From: Nostoc sp. CHAB 5824
GTDB taxonomy: Bacteria > Cyanobacteriota > Cyanobacteriia > Cyanobacteriales > Nostocaceae
Direction of reading: 5' to 3'
NCBI RefSeq assembly: GCF_020829665.1
Contig: NZ_JAIVFT010000002.1
Location: forward strand, 620,001-684,000
DNA length: 64,000 bases
Shown here: piece by piece, positions 1-8,435 of the stretch
Layout: every line of letters starts with the position of its first letter
Position numbering within the stretch: the stretch's first letter is position 1
Position numbers and translations under genes: made by a program
The notes under the pieces: model-generated
The model's database searches: none
What the model was told of the DNA's origin: nothing
What the model saw: the letters and a program-made list of their open reading frames with translations, nothing else

Positions 1-207
1 GCGAATTTTTACCCATCCGTCCATAATAAAATATACAGAACCACCCCAGTCATTTTCCAGCAGAATTACCTGATTAGCTGGGTGAGTGCGGGTAACAAGA
101 TGGATGAGGGCTGATTCTACAGAAGTTTCTGGCAACCCTTGAAAAAAGGGAGCCGAGGTGATCATCCAGGAATTAGCCTGTGCTTGCAAGCTATATCGGT
201 CTTCCAT
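1..207 (-). CDS. Crp/Fnr-family transcriptional regulator, N-terminal fragment
   Basis: The minus strand reads ATG (205-207) followed by 69 open codons running off the left window edge. The product begins MEDRYSLQAQANSW and continues with the start of a cyclic-nucleotide-binding beta-roll (THPANQVILLENDWGGSVYF then IMDGWVKIR), typical of cyanobacterial Crp/Fnr-type regulators. Only the N-terminal part of the effector domain is present; the C-terminal helix-turn-helix lies outside the window, so ligand and targets cannot be judged. No strong Shine-Dalgarno is visible upstream. The family call is by resemblance of this N-terminal block to known cyanobacterial CRP-like proteins. Confidence 0.8.
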   Translation of the reverse strand, partial: MEDRYSLQAQANSWMITSAPFFQGLPETSVESALIHLVTRTHPANQVILLENDWGGSVYFIMDGWVKIR

Positions 208-755
208 TACGAGATTTTCATTTCAGCTGCTACATACACACAACAAACAAGAGCGCCATTTTCAGCCTAAGCCATCAAGGCACAGTTCCCTTTCAAAAAG
301 AAAACTAAACTATGCTACATAAGAAAGCGACAAGAACGTTTTTCTAAATAATCTTTACCTATAAGTTTAAACGGGGTAAAAGTTGTGCAAAAAGTAGTTG
401 ATCGCCGACGGTTGTATTGCCTAGTGGCTAGCTGCACTGCAAACTTGATTAGTTAAGAATATAGGCAAACAACATCAATGATACTAAAGGGAGTAAATTA
501 TTGCTCAGGTATTTTAGCGATTTTCAAAAATAGGCAACTAATGAGCTGCAAAACTAAGCCTTATTAACAAACGCTGACTAAAGATTGCCACAACTCCCAG
601 TAATCCATAACATAATGACAGCCACAAGTCCAAGCAGCGGCTTTTGCCACTTAAAACTTCTCCTATGGTTGACGCTAGGCGTAGCTTGGTTTGCTATAGG
701 GGTAGGGTGATTGTAAAGTAATTGTTACATTAGTTGACATATATTTCTAAGTAAG
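208..755. other. Divergent intergenic region
   Basis: This gap separates the leftward Crp/Fnr gene from the rightward giant ATPase gene and presumably holds both promoters. It contains one GC-richer patch at about 665-700 (gacgctaggcgtagc) that resembles fragments of the dispersed palindromic repeats elsewhere in the window. I see no convincing small gene, RNA gene or clear promoter consensus. Confidence 0.4.
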
Positions 756-3700
756 GTGATAAAAGTGACTTCCAGTGCAGATGAAATTCAAAAGCTGATC
801 GCAGACATTGACAACTTACTTGCCAGTGGTGGCAAGCGCCTGTCTAGATTTCTGTCTGGTCAGGCGCAAGAGCCTAAAGAGGTTTTAGAACAAATTCGCA
901 ACTTCTTAGTGAAGCTACAAGAAAAAGTAGCATTAGAAAGCGGTATCCCAAATCAGCCTTCTGAAGAACCGCGATCGCCCTTGGCGTTGGCGGAGCCATC
1001 GCCTTTATTAACAAAATTTCTTGATCGAGGTAATAATCAGTATCCACCACCGCAGCTCGAACTCAATCAGGAACAGAATACTGTTGCGGCAGGACAATTC
1101 AAAAATGAATTTTCGACTTTGATACAGCCATTGCGAACCGAATTAGAATTGCTCTTGCAAGAGCGAGCCACTCTCATACAGGAAATTCGGCAGCTAGAGC
1201 AAAGGCGATTGCAAAACTACTCCTTAGCGCAGCAGTTGACAAATCAAGAGCAGATGATTACCGAGTTTTTACAGGTACTCATGAGTCGTCTTGTGCCAAC
1301 TTTAACGCCACTGGTAGGCCAAACGTCGGAAAATTTCGCCAGTTCTCTAGGAGCAAATAGTGCAAACTCAGAACCAGCTACCTCTGCAACTCAACCGTTA
1401 TTAGAATCACCAGACCGTGTGGAGCGTTTAACCCAGCTGGCTAGGGAGTTGGATCAACGTTTATTATCACTAGATGGGACTGTGAATGTAGTATTTGAGG
1501 CACTACAGCGCAACATTAATACTTATTACGAATCTTTGTCGCAAGCATTGGCAAGAATGCATAGCAAGGGAATGCAAGGCGAACAGTTGATGGCCACCTT
1601 TCTCAACAATTTGACCCAGCATTTGCAGCAGCAATCCCCTAGTTCCCAGCCATCTTTGCTTGAGGTCGAATCTGATACACCACCATCATTAACTGACCCA
1701 GCTGAAATCACTGCTGGAGTTGCACCCCAACCCCTGGAGCTTATACAGCCAGAAACTTCATCTTTACTCACAATTGATCCCAAGCAACAGGATACTTCCA
1801 TCACAGAAGATTTAGATGCAGTGCTGTTGCAGCTTGGTATAGACTCGTCTCAATCTTCCCACCAGACCGAAGTATCGCAAGATATTTCTGCGTTAATTGG
1901 TGATGAAGTAGACCAACTTTACGCCAGCTTGTTTGGTACTGGTGATGTTAATAATCCCCGTCTTGAGGTTGCCACAAATGACTTATCTGTTTCCACCGCC
2001 GCAGAATCAACGTTGAATATCCCTGACAGTGCATCTGTCCCTCCAACTGTGGATTCTGAGGCTATGACAGCAGAAACGGATCTGCTGGATTTGAGCAACG
2101 TTCATCCACAAACAACCCAACAGACTTCAGTAGAAACTACAGATTCATCATCAGATTCACAGGAAGAACTATTTTTTGAAGAAGATACAAACCTAGACTC
2201 GCTTGTTAGTTTCTCCACGCCACAAACAGTTTCCGCAACAGACAGCTTGCAGATCGACACTCAGCCAGCTAGTGTTGATACAATTAATACTCTAACTGAG
2301 CTATTGCCTGATACAGCTAACGATCGGGATCTGCTGGAATCCTCTGTGAATAATGGCACAATTACAGCACTAGTTACTCCAGAAGTAGCAGAAACTGCGG
2401 AAATTCCGGAAACTGCGTTGGCATACCCCTACGGGGAAGCAAGCTACGCGCAGCGTCTCGTAGAGAAACCTACCGTAGGTATTGCCAAACCGGAAGTAAT
2501 AATTAACGATGATCAGCCAGAACTCTCTTCCGATAACTACATTGCTGCTTCACCCCAAGAAAACTTGCTTTCTGTTGAGTCAAACCAGGCTCCAGCCGTA
2601 CCTGATATTTCTTTAGATGAAGAACAGTTGCAGCAATTAGATCGGGATTTGGCTAATTTTGATCGACAGCTAAATTCTGAGTCGCAGCCAGTTACTAACT
2701 TGGATATTTCTCAGGAACTAGTTAGTGAAAATCAAGACATAATCCCCACAAGTCTACCTGAGCAGCAAACAGAAAATCTCCAAATAGTAGAAAATACTTC
2801 AACTCCTGCTTTCTCCAGTTTGGCAGTTTCCCAGGTAGAACTTGAAAAAAAGGAAGTCACAACTCCTGTTCAAGAAAGTTCTTTACCTCCAATTTCCAAC
2901 TCCATCAACAATCCAGAAGTTTCGCTCAATGTTTTAGAATCAGTTTGGTATTTAGGAATTGATTTAGGTACAACAGGAATTTCTGCCGCATTATTAAATC
3001 GCTCGACTTTTGTTGTACATCCTATCTACTGGTCAGCAGAAAATCCACCGGGAACAAGTTCTTTCCAGCAATCATTTCGTTTACCAACAGAGGTTTATCT
3101 GCCAACAGCTTCTGTACCCCACGGTGAAAATGAAAGTATCGAAACACATGAGCAGACAGCGCCTGCGGCTGTTGCTCAAGATAAAGTGCCTGACCACTCG
3201 GCCACCACTCCTGCAACACCGAGAGCAACAGCAGATGCAACGACAAATAATCTCTACTCGGCGCAGTTGAAGCCCTATTTACAAGTAGCTATTCCCTACA
3301 AAAGTGAACGACAGAAATGGGAACCTGTTTTGCAATTAAATGAATTTTCGGCAGGCCCTTTGATTTGGGTTGTGCGATCGCTCTCTAAGCTACTGTTAAC
3401 CCTCAAATCCGAAAAAACTTGTACTACCCCTAGTTTAATGGCAGCTGCTATGGGGATCAGCGAACAAGATTTTCCGCAGATTATCAATAATATTGCTGGT
3501 GTCATTTGCACTTGCCCATCTAGCTGGTCGGAACAATACCGCTTCAACGTGCGCGAAGCTTTACTCACCAGCAAACTCATCCAACATCCGCAGCAAGTCT
3601 TTTTTGTCGAAGAAGCGATCGCTAGTCTACTCCCAGAACTCGATGCTGCTAACGGTGAGCAAATAAAATTAAGCGAACGTCAGGGTTCTCATCTTGCAAA

Positions 3701-4904
3701 AACCAGCGAACATCCCATTGTTGGTAATACCCTTGTGATTAACATTGGGACAACTGCCACAGAAATGTTGCTGGTCGATGTCCCAGAAACATTGCTGCAA
3801 TTGACATACAATGATTTCATGCTCCACAGTTTTGCTTATGCTGGTAAGGGAATTGAACAAGATATTATTTGCCAGCTGCTATTGCCACCTAAATCTCGGC
3901 AATCACGAAAAGAAACACAAAGCGATGCCTCCGGCGGGCTACGCCTACGCAAAACTATTACAACTAATCCTTGGCAATGGCAACCGTCAATTCCCGGTTT
4001 AGACCAAATGCGTTGGCAGAGTTTAGGGTTGGAAGAATTAGAACTACCCAGAGTTGGAGAACCAGATATCACCACTCGGATTCGCCTCCAGCAGCGTCTA
4101 GAGAGTTCTTTACTCGGACAGGCGGTATTAGATGCTGCACTAGCTCTAAAGCTGATTTTGCAACACCAAGACTCTTTTACTCTAGAATTGGCTGATCAGC
4201 AGTGGATTTTGCAGCGACGAGACTTAGAAAGCCAGGTATTTATCCCCTTTGTGCGTCGCCTGAACCGAGAACTCAACAAGTTGTTGGTAGCTCGTGGCAT
4301 CCCTACAGAATCCATTAATCAAGCTATCCTGACTGGTGGAGTGGCTTGTATCGGGACGGTGAACCGCTGGCTACGGCAAAAACTCCCCAGCGCTAAGATT
4401 ATTCAAGATTTATATCTCGGCGAAAACGGCGCTCCTAATTGCAGTCGGGTTGCTTATGGTTTGGCGATGCTGCCTCTACATCCCCAGATATTAGATATAC
4501 CCAGGCAACAGTACACTGATTATTTCCTATTTACAGAATTGCTGCGGCTGCTACCAGATCGACCTTTATCTTTCGGTGAAGTTATCCAGTTATTTGAGGG
4601 TCGTGGGATTAATACTCGCACTTGTCAGCAACGCCTACTAGCTTTTTTGGAAGGTGAACTACCTTCGGGTTTGATACCTTCAGTTACAGATTCGACTTGG
4701 CTGACTCAGAGTTCGCAAGAAAATCCAGACTATCAAGCGATCGCCACAGCACCACTTTTTGAAAAACAAGGGAGTCTTACTTATCGTCCTAATTCCCAAC
4801 AATTGTTGTCTTTGCGTCGCTATCTAGATGCGATCAAGGCTAGTAATCAGCAATCACTGGAGGAACCATACTTAGTGAATTTCGCTTTAGAGGTTAATCA
4901 TTGA
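756..4904 (+). CDS. Large protein with C-terminal actin/Hsp70-like ATPase domain
   Basis: This 1382-residue protein has three parts. The N-terminal part (about 1-330) is helical and glutamine/leucine rich, probably coiled coil. A long acidic, low-complexity linker runs from about 330 to 720. The C-terminal part begins near residue 730 with LGIDLGTTGISAALLN, the phosphate-1 motif of the actin/Hsp70/sugar-kinase superfamily; NTLVINIGTTATEMLLVD is a likely phosphate-2 motif and AILTGGVACIGTVNRWL a likely adenosine motif. It therefore looks like an Hsp70-related ATPase, possibly scaffold- or surface-linked, of unknown role. Start: GTG 756 gives MIKVTSS, but GTG 765 has AAGG eight bases upstream and may be the real start. 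Two dispersed repeats are inserted in frame (2424-2480, 3921-3953). No partner gene is adjacent. Confidence 0.8.
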   Translation: MIKVTSSADEIQKLIADIDNLLASGGKRLSRFLSGQAQEPKEVLEQIRNFLVKLQEKVALESGIPNQPSEEPRSPLALAEPSPLLTKFLDRGNNQYPPPQLELNQEQNTVAAGQFKNEFSTLIQPLRTELELLLQERATLIQEIRQLEQRRLQNYSLAQQLTNQEQMITEFLQVLMSRLVPTLTPLVGQTSENFASSLGANSANSEPATSATQPLLESPDRVERLTQLARELDQRLLSLDGTVNVVFEALQRNINTYYESLSQALARMHSKGMQGEQLMATFLNNLTQHLQQQSPSSQPSLLEVESDTPPSLTDPAEITAGVAPQPLELIQPETSSLLTIDPKQQDTSITEDLDAVLLQLGIDSSQSSHQTEVSQDISALIGDEVDQLYASLFGTGDVNNPRLEVATNDLSVSTAAESTLNIPDSASVPPTVDSEAMTAETDLLDLSNVHPQTTQQTSVETTDSSSDSQEELFFEEDTNLDSLVSFSTPQTVSATDSLQIDTQPASVDTINTLTELLPDTANDRDLLESSVNNGTITALVTPEVAETAEIPETALAYPYGEASYAQRLVEKPTVGIAKPEVIINDDQPELSSDNYIAASPQENLLSVESNQAPAVPDISLDEEQLQQLDRDLANFDRQLNSESQPVTNLDISQELVSENQDIIPTSLPEQQTENLQIVENTSTPAFSSLAVSQVELEKKEVTTPVQESSLPPISNSINNPEVSLNVLESVWYLGIDLGTTGISAALLNRSTFVVHPIYWSAENPPGTSSFQQSFRLPTEVYLPTASVPHGENESIETHEQTAPAAVAQDKVPDHSATTPATPRATADATTNNLYSAQLKPYLQVAIPYKSERQKWEPVLQLNEFSAGPLIWVVRSLSKLLLTLKSEKTCTTPSLMAAAMGISEQDFPQIINNIAGVICTCPSSWSEQYRFNVREALLTSKLIQHPQQVFFVEEAIASLLPELDAANGEQIKLSERQGSHLAKTSEHPIVGNTLVINIGTTATEMLLVDVPETLLQLTYNDFMLHSFAYAGKGIEQDIICQLLLPPKSRQSRKETQSDASGGLRLRKTITTNPWQWQPSIPGLDQMRWQSLGLEELELPRVGEPDITTRIRLQQRLESSLLGQAVLDAALALKLILQHQDSFTLELADQQWILQRRDLESQVFIPFVRRLNRELNKLLVARGIPTESINQAILTGGVACIGTVNRWLRQKLPSAKIIQDLYLGENGAPNCSRVAYGLAMLPLHPQILDIPRQQYTDYFLFTELLRLLPDRPLSFGEVIQLFEGRGINTRTCQQRLLAFLEGELPSGLIPSVTDSTWLTQSSQENPDYQAIATAPLFEKQGSLTYRPNSQQLLSLRRYLDAIKASNQQSLEEPYLVNFALEVNH
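2424..2480 (+). repeat. Dispersed palindromic repeat inserted in frame (family D)
   Basis: Nineteen codons of the giant ATPase gene (residues 557-575, YPYGEASYAQRLVEKPTVG) are encoded by a GC-rich repeat that begins tacccctacggggaagcaag. A near copy lies between genes at 42129-42164, and a more diverged inverted copy at about 34189-34268. The repeat is a multiple of three and has no stop in this frame, so the protein stays open. It sits in the low-complexity linker, where an insertion should be tolerated. Confidence 0.7.
3921..3953 (+). repeat. 33-bp palindromic repeat inserted in frame (family C)
   Basis: Eleven codons (residues 1056-1066, SDASGGLRLRK) match a repeat with core ggcgggctacgcctacgc. 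The same core occurs in the same frame at 20374-20406 in an unrelated gene, between genes at 59726-59754, and inverted at about 39795-39825. Here the insertion falls inside the C-terminal ATPase domain, between the two phosphate-binding loops and the adenosine motif, presumably in a surface loop. Confidence 0.8.
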
Positions 4905-5219
4905 GATTAGTGGATCACAGATGTGTCTTTCTGAGTCGCGAAGATTCTGATGGGCTTTCTGCCCTCAACACTGTAATATTTTGGATGTATATCCACAAAA
5001 CTATCTTTTTTATTTGATGGAAAAAAATACTGTAACTTTACGATCTACCATCTTAATTGAAAGATTGTGTAAACTTTAGGTTTTTGGTTTTTATCTTGTG
5101 TCACTTTTGTGTATGTTAGCACTCAGTGGTAGCGACAAAAGCAGTAAAAATCGACTAAAAATTATGTTCATGTCTACACTACTGATGCAAAAAGTCCTGT
5201 TGTAGATAAGTTAGCTCTT
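4905..5219 (+). other. Intergenic region upstream of sugar transferase
   Basis: An AT-rich gap between two rightward genes. It probably carries the promoter of the downstream sugar transferase. I see no strong terminator hairpin, no conserved RNA element and no open frame of interest. The frame of the next gene is open back to a TAA at 5145, but has no ATG, GTG or TTG upstream of 5220. Confidence 0.35.
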
Positions 5220-5873
5220 GTGAATCATCTTTATCTTTATTCAGTTAATTGCTCGCAACAGCCTTTACACCCGTCAACGTTAAGCGTGAGAAAACGATTA
5301 ATTGACATTGTTGGAGCTATTGTGGGGCTGATTATTACATTTATGGTAGCAATTCCCGTAGCAATTGCTACCTTTATTCATGAGCCAAGTCCAATCTTTT
5401 ATTCCCAAATTCGCTGTGGTTTGAACGGAAAAACTTTCCGGATATGGAAATTCCGTTCCATGATCGTCGATGCCGATAAACTCAAGCATTTGGTTGAGAA
5501 CCAAGCTAAAGGTCACATCTTTAAATCTGTTGACGATCCTCGGATTACTCCTGTGGGTAAATTTTTGCGGCGTACTAGCTTGGACGAATTACCCCAATTT
5601 TGGAATGTTTTGTTAGGGGACATGAGTTTAGTTGGTACTCGTCCACCTACTCTTGATGAAGTCAGTCATTATGATCCACACCACTGGGATAGATTGCTAG
5701 TCAAACCAGGCATTACCGGAGAATGGCAAGCTAATGGGCGTTCTAACATCACAGACTTTGAAACTATTGTCAAGATGGATATAGATTATCAACGCAAGTG
5801 GTCTGTAACTTATGACCTGAGTCTGATTGTTAAAACTATCTGGGTAGTCTTAAAAAAGACTGGTGCTTATTGA
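5220..5873 (+). CDS. Bacterial sugar transferase (polyprenyl-phosphate glycosyl-1-phosphate transferase)
   Basis: The 217-residue protein has one N-terminal membrane segment (about 27-50: IVGAIVGLIITFMVAIPVA) and the monotopic phosphoglycosyl transferase catalytic domain of PF02397. Signature blocks are IWKFRSMIVDAD, the DP motif in DDPRITPVGKFLRRTSLDELPQ, and GDMSLVGTRPP, followed by KPGITGEWQ. Such enzymes transfer a sugar-1-phosphate from a nucleotide sugar to undecaprenyl phosphate at the inner face of the cytoplasmic membrane and start synthesis of exopolysaccharide or O-chain repeats. It is the short, single-domain type. GTG 5220 is the only usable start in the frame; its ribosome binding site is weak. 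A second paralogue lies at 10974-11732. Confidence 0.9.
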   Translation: MNHLYLYSVNCSQQPLHPSTLSVRKRLIDIVGAIVGLIITFMVAIPVAIATFIHEPSPIFYSQIRCGLNGKTFRIWKFRSMIVDADKLKHLVENQAKGHIFKSVDDPRITPVGKFLRRTSLDELPQFWNVLLGDMSLVGTRPPTLDEVSHYDPHHWDRLLVKPGITGEWQANGRSNITDFETIVKMDIDYQRKWSVTYDLSLIVKTIWVVLKKTGAY

Positions 5874-5895
5874 ATTTGTCATTTGTCATTTGTTT

Positions 5896-6732
5896 TCAAC
5901 CCTTGACCCCGCTACCCGTTTCTGTAGGTACAATATAACGTTGTAAAAACAAAAATAGTAATAATACTGGGGCGATCGCAATCACTGAGCCAGCAGCTAC
6001 TAACCGCCAGTCAAGGGAAAATGTGCCTGCCAGCTTTGCGACTCCTAAGGGAAGAGTGTATAAATTTTCGTCTTGGATGACAATTAAAGGCCACAAAAAG
6101 TCACTCCAAGCACCAATGAATACAAAAATAGCTAAAGTTACCAATGCTGGGCGAACTGCTGGTAACATCACATGCCACCACAAACCTAACTCCGAACTGC
6201 CATCCATCCGAGCGGCTTCTTCTATCTCTTTGGGAACACTCATGAAGGCTTGGCGCAACAGAAAAATGCCAAAGGCAGAAGCTAAACTCGGAAAAATCAT
6301 CCCTAAATAACTATTTCTCAAACCCAACTGGACTGTCAAAATATAGAGGGGAATCATCACGATTTGGAAGGGAATCATAATCGTAGAGACGATCGCCACA
6401 AAAATCCAGTCTCGCCCGACAAATGATAATCTTGCTAACGGATAGGCAGCTAAAGCGCAAAACAGCAAATTTAAGCCAACAGTCAGCACTGATACCAAAG
6501 TACTGTTATACAGGTATTGTCCGAAAGGTAAAGAGTTCCAGACACTAAAGAAGTTATCTAGTGTAGGTGACGCAGGCAATAACTGTGGCGGCGACTGCAA
6601 AATATTTTCTGTAGGCGATTTCAAAGCTGTACTAATTAGCCACAGTAAAGGAAAGAGCATCAGTAGTGCGATCGCTCCCAATAGCGCATACATTAGCAGA
6701 ATTTGCGATCGTGATTTTTTCCAGTTCAGCAT
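5896..6732 (-). CDS. Sugar ABC transporter permease, MalG type
   Basis: The 278-residue protein has about six membrane segments and the cytoplasmic EAA loop EEAARMDGSSELGLWWHVMLP that docks the ATPase subunit. The N-terminal LLWLISTALKSP and the C-terminal PTETGSGVKG fit the MalG/UgpE/GgtD branch of carbohydrate-uptake permeases. No partner permease, binding protein or ATPase is adjacent, so the rest of the transporter must be encoded elsewhere; substrate is unknown. It converges with the sugar transferase, 22 bases apart. Confidence 0.9.
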   Translation of the reverse strand: MLNWKKSRSQILLMYALLGAIALLMLFPLLWLISTALKSPTENILQSPPQLLPASPTLDNFFSVWNSLPFGQYLYNSTLVSVLTVGLNLLFCALAAYPLARLSFVGRDWIFVAIVSTIMIPFQIVMIPLYILTVQLGLRNSYLGMIFPSLASAFGIFLLRQAFMSVPKEIEEAARMDGSSELGLWWHVMLPAVRPALVTLAIFVFIGAWSDFLWPLIVIQDENLYTLPLGVAKLAGTFSLDWRLVAAGSVIAIAPVLLLFLFLQRYIVPTETGSGVKG

Positions 6733-6809
6733 TTTATTAATAAGAAAAATTATCTTTTATTAAAATTAAATTCTGTCTTACTACAAGCAACTAGAGGTTA
6801 GAACTAGGA

Positions 6810-7235
6810 TCAAATATTGGGTGAATGCTCACTCATTTTGACCCACATTTTACGCACACGAATCAATTGCGGACGATTCATTTTTAAAGCCAAAATTGTT
6901 GCTCTTCCTACAGATGTAATTCCGACAATTTCTGTAGCATCATCATTCCAGGAAAAATGGTATGTCCACAATTGCTGTTGTGGATTAAATAATTTAATCT
7001 CATCTTGAGTATTGAGGTCAATTGCTGTTTGACAAGTTGCTTTATAACGATTACAAGAAGGGCAAGCCAAACAGAGATTTTCAAATATAGTTTCCCCACC
7101 AGCAGACAAGGGAATGATATGCTCAAATTCAAAAGTAGTAACTGTTAAAGCTTCAGCAGTGCGACAGTAAGCACAACAATCAACAAAATAATTACGAATT
7201 TCCTTTTTTAATTCAACAGGAATGTAAACACTCAC
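6810..7235 (-). CDS. HNH endonuclease
   Basis: A 141-residue protein with a clear HNH (ββα-metal) nuclease core: zinc-ligand cysteines C21/C24 (CAYC) and C58/C61 (CPSC), catalytic FEFEHIIPLSAGG with His39, and N53 in the FENL block. The C-terminal half (about 70-141) is a separate module seen in small cyanobacterial HNH proteins. The start is GTG 7233-7235, overlapping the TGA of the upstream gene by four bases, so the two are translationally coupled. Likely a DNA nuclease; whether it acts as a toxin, homing or defence enzyme cannot be decided here. Confidence 0.85.
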   Translation of the reverse strand: MSVYIPVELKKEIRNYFVDCCAYCRTAEALTVTTFEFEHIIPLSAGGETIFENLCLACPSCNRYKATCQTAIDLNTQDEIKLFNPQQQLWTYHFSWNDDATEIVGITSVGRATILALKMNRPQLIRVRKMWVKMSEHSPNI

Positions 7236-7573
7236 GCTACTGACTGTTTATTTTGAAAGATATTTAAGGTATATCCAGCTCTAGTTTTAAGAATATTTAA
7301 TTGGTCAACCTGTGCCAATAATCTGTCTAAGGTTTCAGTCTCGTCATCTGACAAATCATTTTCAGAATTTTTAATTAATAACTCCTGTAACTGTATCTGA
7401 GCTTTGGGAGCTAACAAACTTTCTGCTAAAGCTTGCAACTCATCTAGATTTAAACCAATCAATAATTCTGAATCTACAGATAAATTTGTTAGCTGTTGGT
7501 AAGTTTCTAAATCTAACAGTACTCCAACTTTTTCTCCCTGTGCATTAGTGACATACTGAACTGAGTCAGACAT
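7232..7573 (-). CDS. Small antitoxin-like (Phd/YefM-like N-terminus) protein
   Basis: This 113-residue protein begins SDSVQYVTNAQGEKVGVLLDLETYQQL, which resembles the DNA-binding N-terminus of Phd/YefM-like antitoxins and related cyanobacterial proteins. The rest is acidic and helical (LDELQALAESLL; ENDLSDDETETLDRLLAQVDQL). It is first in a two-gene operon; its stop overlaps the GTG start of the HNH nuclease. The arrangement small acidic protein followed by coupled nuclease recalls toxin-antitoxin organisation, but no such activity is known for this exact pair. Confidence 0.6.
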   Translation of the reverse strand: MSDSVQYVTNAQGEKVGVLLDLETYQQLTNLSVDSELLIGLNLDELQALAESLLAPKAQIQLQELLIKNSENDLSDDETETLDRLLAQVDQLNILKTRAGYTLNIFQNKQSVA

Positions 7574-7632
7574 AGTTTTACTTGAGAATTTGATTAATTT
7601 TATCGTAACCTATCATCAATAATAAAATATTT

Positions 7633-7652
7633 GATGATGTGTCTTCATCATC
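7633..7652 (-). terminator. Possible terminator after 5-formyl-THF cyclo-ligase gene
   Basis: On the minus strand a 7-bp stem (gatgatg / catcatc) with a six-base loop lies just past the stop at 7662 and is followed by an A/T-rich run. The stem is weak in GC, so this is a tentative call. Confidence 0.3.
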
Positions 7653-7661
7653 CTGAATCCT

Positions 7662-8237
7662 TTAGCCTTTGTGAGTCAATCCGGTTTCTGTAGAAACAGC
7701 TTGTAGTGGTTTATCCCAAAGTTCAATAGGTATTTGGGACAAATAGGCAAACTCAAAAATAATTCCGATAGTCGGCTTTGGGTGCCACTGCGGTAAACTG
7801 AGCAAGCGATCATAATATCCGCCGCCATAACCGAGGCGATATCCTTGATAGTCGCAAGCGATACTGGGGACAAGAATCAAATCCACTTCAGCCGGATCTA
7901 AGATTGGAGCGTCGGGGTGAGGTTCACTAATGCCATAAGCGCCGCTTTGGACAGAATCGTTAGGTGCCCAAATATGCCAACATAGGGATTTATCAACGCA
8001 GCGAGGAAATCCCCAACGGTATTTTGTGTTTGCAAATAGTGGACTGAGATCAGGTTCTTGGCGAAAGCTGAAATAAGCGAGTATTGTTTTTGCTTGGGTG
8101 AACAAAGTAGAGTTTTGTAAATGAGAGCAAATGCGATCGCTTTTTTTTCTCCACTCTTGAACGGACATTGATTGACGTGTTTTGAGTAAAGTTCGCCGTA
8201 GTTCTGCTTTATTTAGTTGATGATTAATTTTGTCCAT
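7662..8237 (-). CDS. 5-formyltetrahydrofolate cyclo-ligase
   Basis: A 191-residue protein of the 5-FCL/MTHFS family, which converts 5-formyl-THF to 5,10-methenyl-THF with ATP in cytosolic one-carbon metabolism. Visible signatures are the N-terminal KAELRRTLLKTRQSM, the substrate-binding block DLILVPSIACDYQGYRLGYGGGYYDRLL (positions about 119-146), and the late IPIELWDKPL region. Length is usual for the family. It is a single gene bounded by hairpins on both sides. A HIP1 octamer lies within the coding region. Confidence 0.93.
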   Translation of the reverse strand: MDKINHQLNKAELRRTLLKTRQSMSVQEWRKKSDRICSHLQNSTLFTQAKTILAYFSFRQEPDLSPLFANTKYRWGFPRCVDKSLCWHIWAPNDSVQSGAYGISEPHPDAPILDPAEVDLILVPSIACDYQGYRLGYGGGYYDRLLSLPQWHPKPTIGIIFEFAYLSQIPIELWDKPLQAVSTETGLTHKG

Positions 8238-8259
8238 GAAAATTTATAGCGTAAAACAA

Positions 8260-8284
8260 ATAAGCTGGGCATCGCCCAGCTTAT
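8260..8284 (-). terminator. Terminator of the gmd-fcl transcription unit
   Basis: A perfect 11-bp stem (ataagctgggc / gcccagcttat) with a three-base loop, followed on the minus strand by a T-rich run (ttatttgtttta). It lies about 150 bases beyond the fcl stop codon; a repeat element (8308-8432) sits between the stop and this hairpin. Confidence 0.6.
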
Positions 8285-8307
8285 ACTTCCTAACACTCAC
8301 TAGTACA

Positions 8308-8432
8308 TTAGACTTCTTGCACAAGTGGGGAAAGGGGAAAGGGGTAAAAGGGAAAGCGGCTCAAAAAAACCCTTTCCCTTTAACCTTTACCCCTTTGCCC
8401 AAGAGTGCAAAACTATTTTTGCAAGATGTCTA
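8308..8432. mobile_element. Small palindromic element with TTAGACTTCTTGCA ends (family B)
   Basis: A roughly 125-bp element bounded by inverted ends: attagacttcttgca at the left and tgcaagatgtctat at the right. Its interior folds on itself (ggggaaaggggaaagggg against ccctttccctttaacc). It ends three bases from the fcl stop codon, so it lies in the 3' untranslated part of that message. A second copy is at 56302-56428 and a lone end at about 10797. It encodes nothing; MITE-like. Confidence 0.65.
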
Positions 8433-8435
8433 TTG

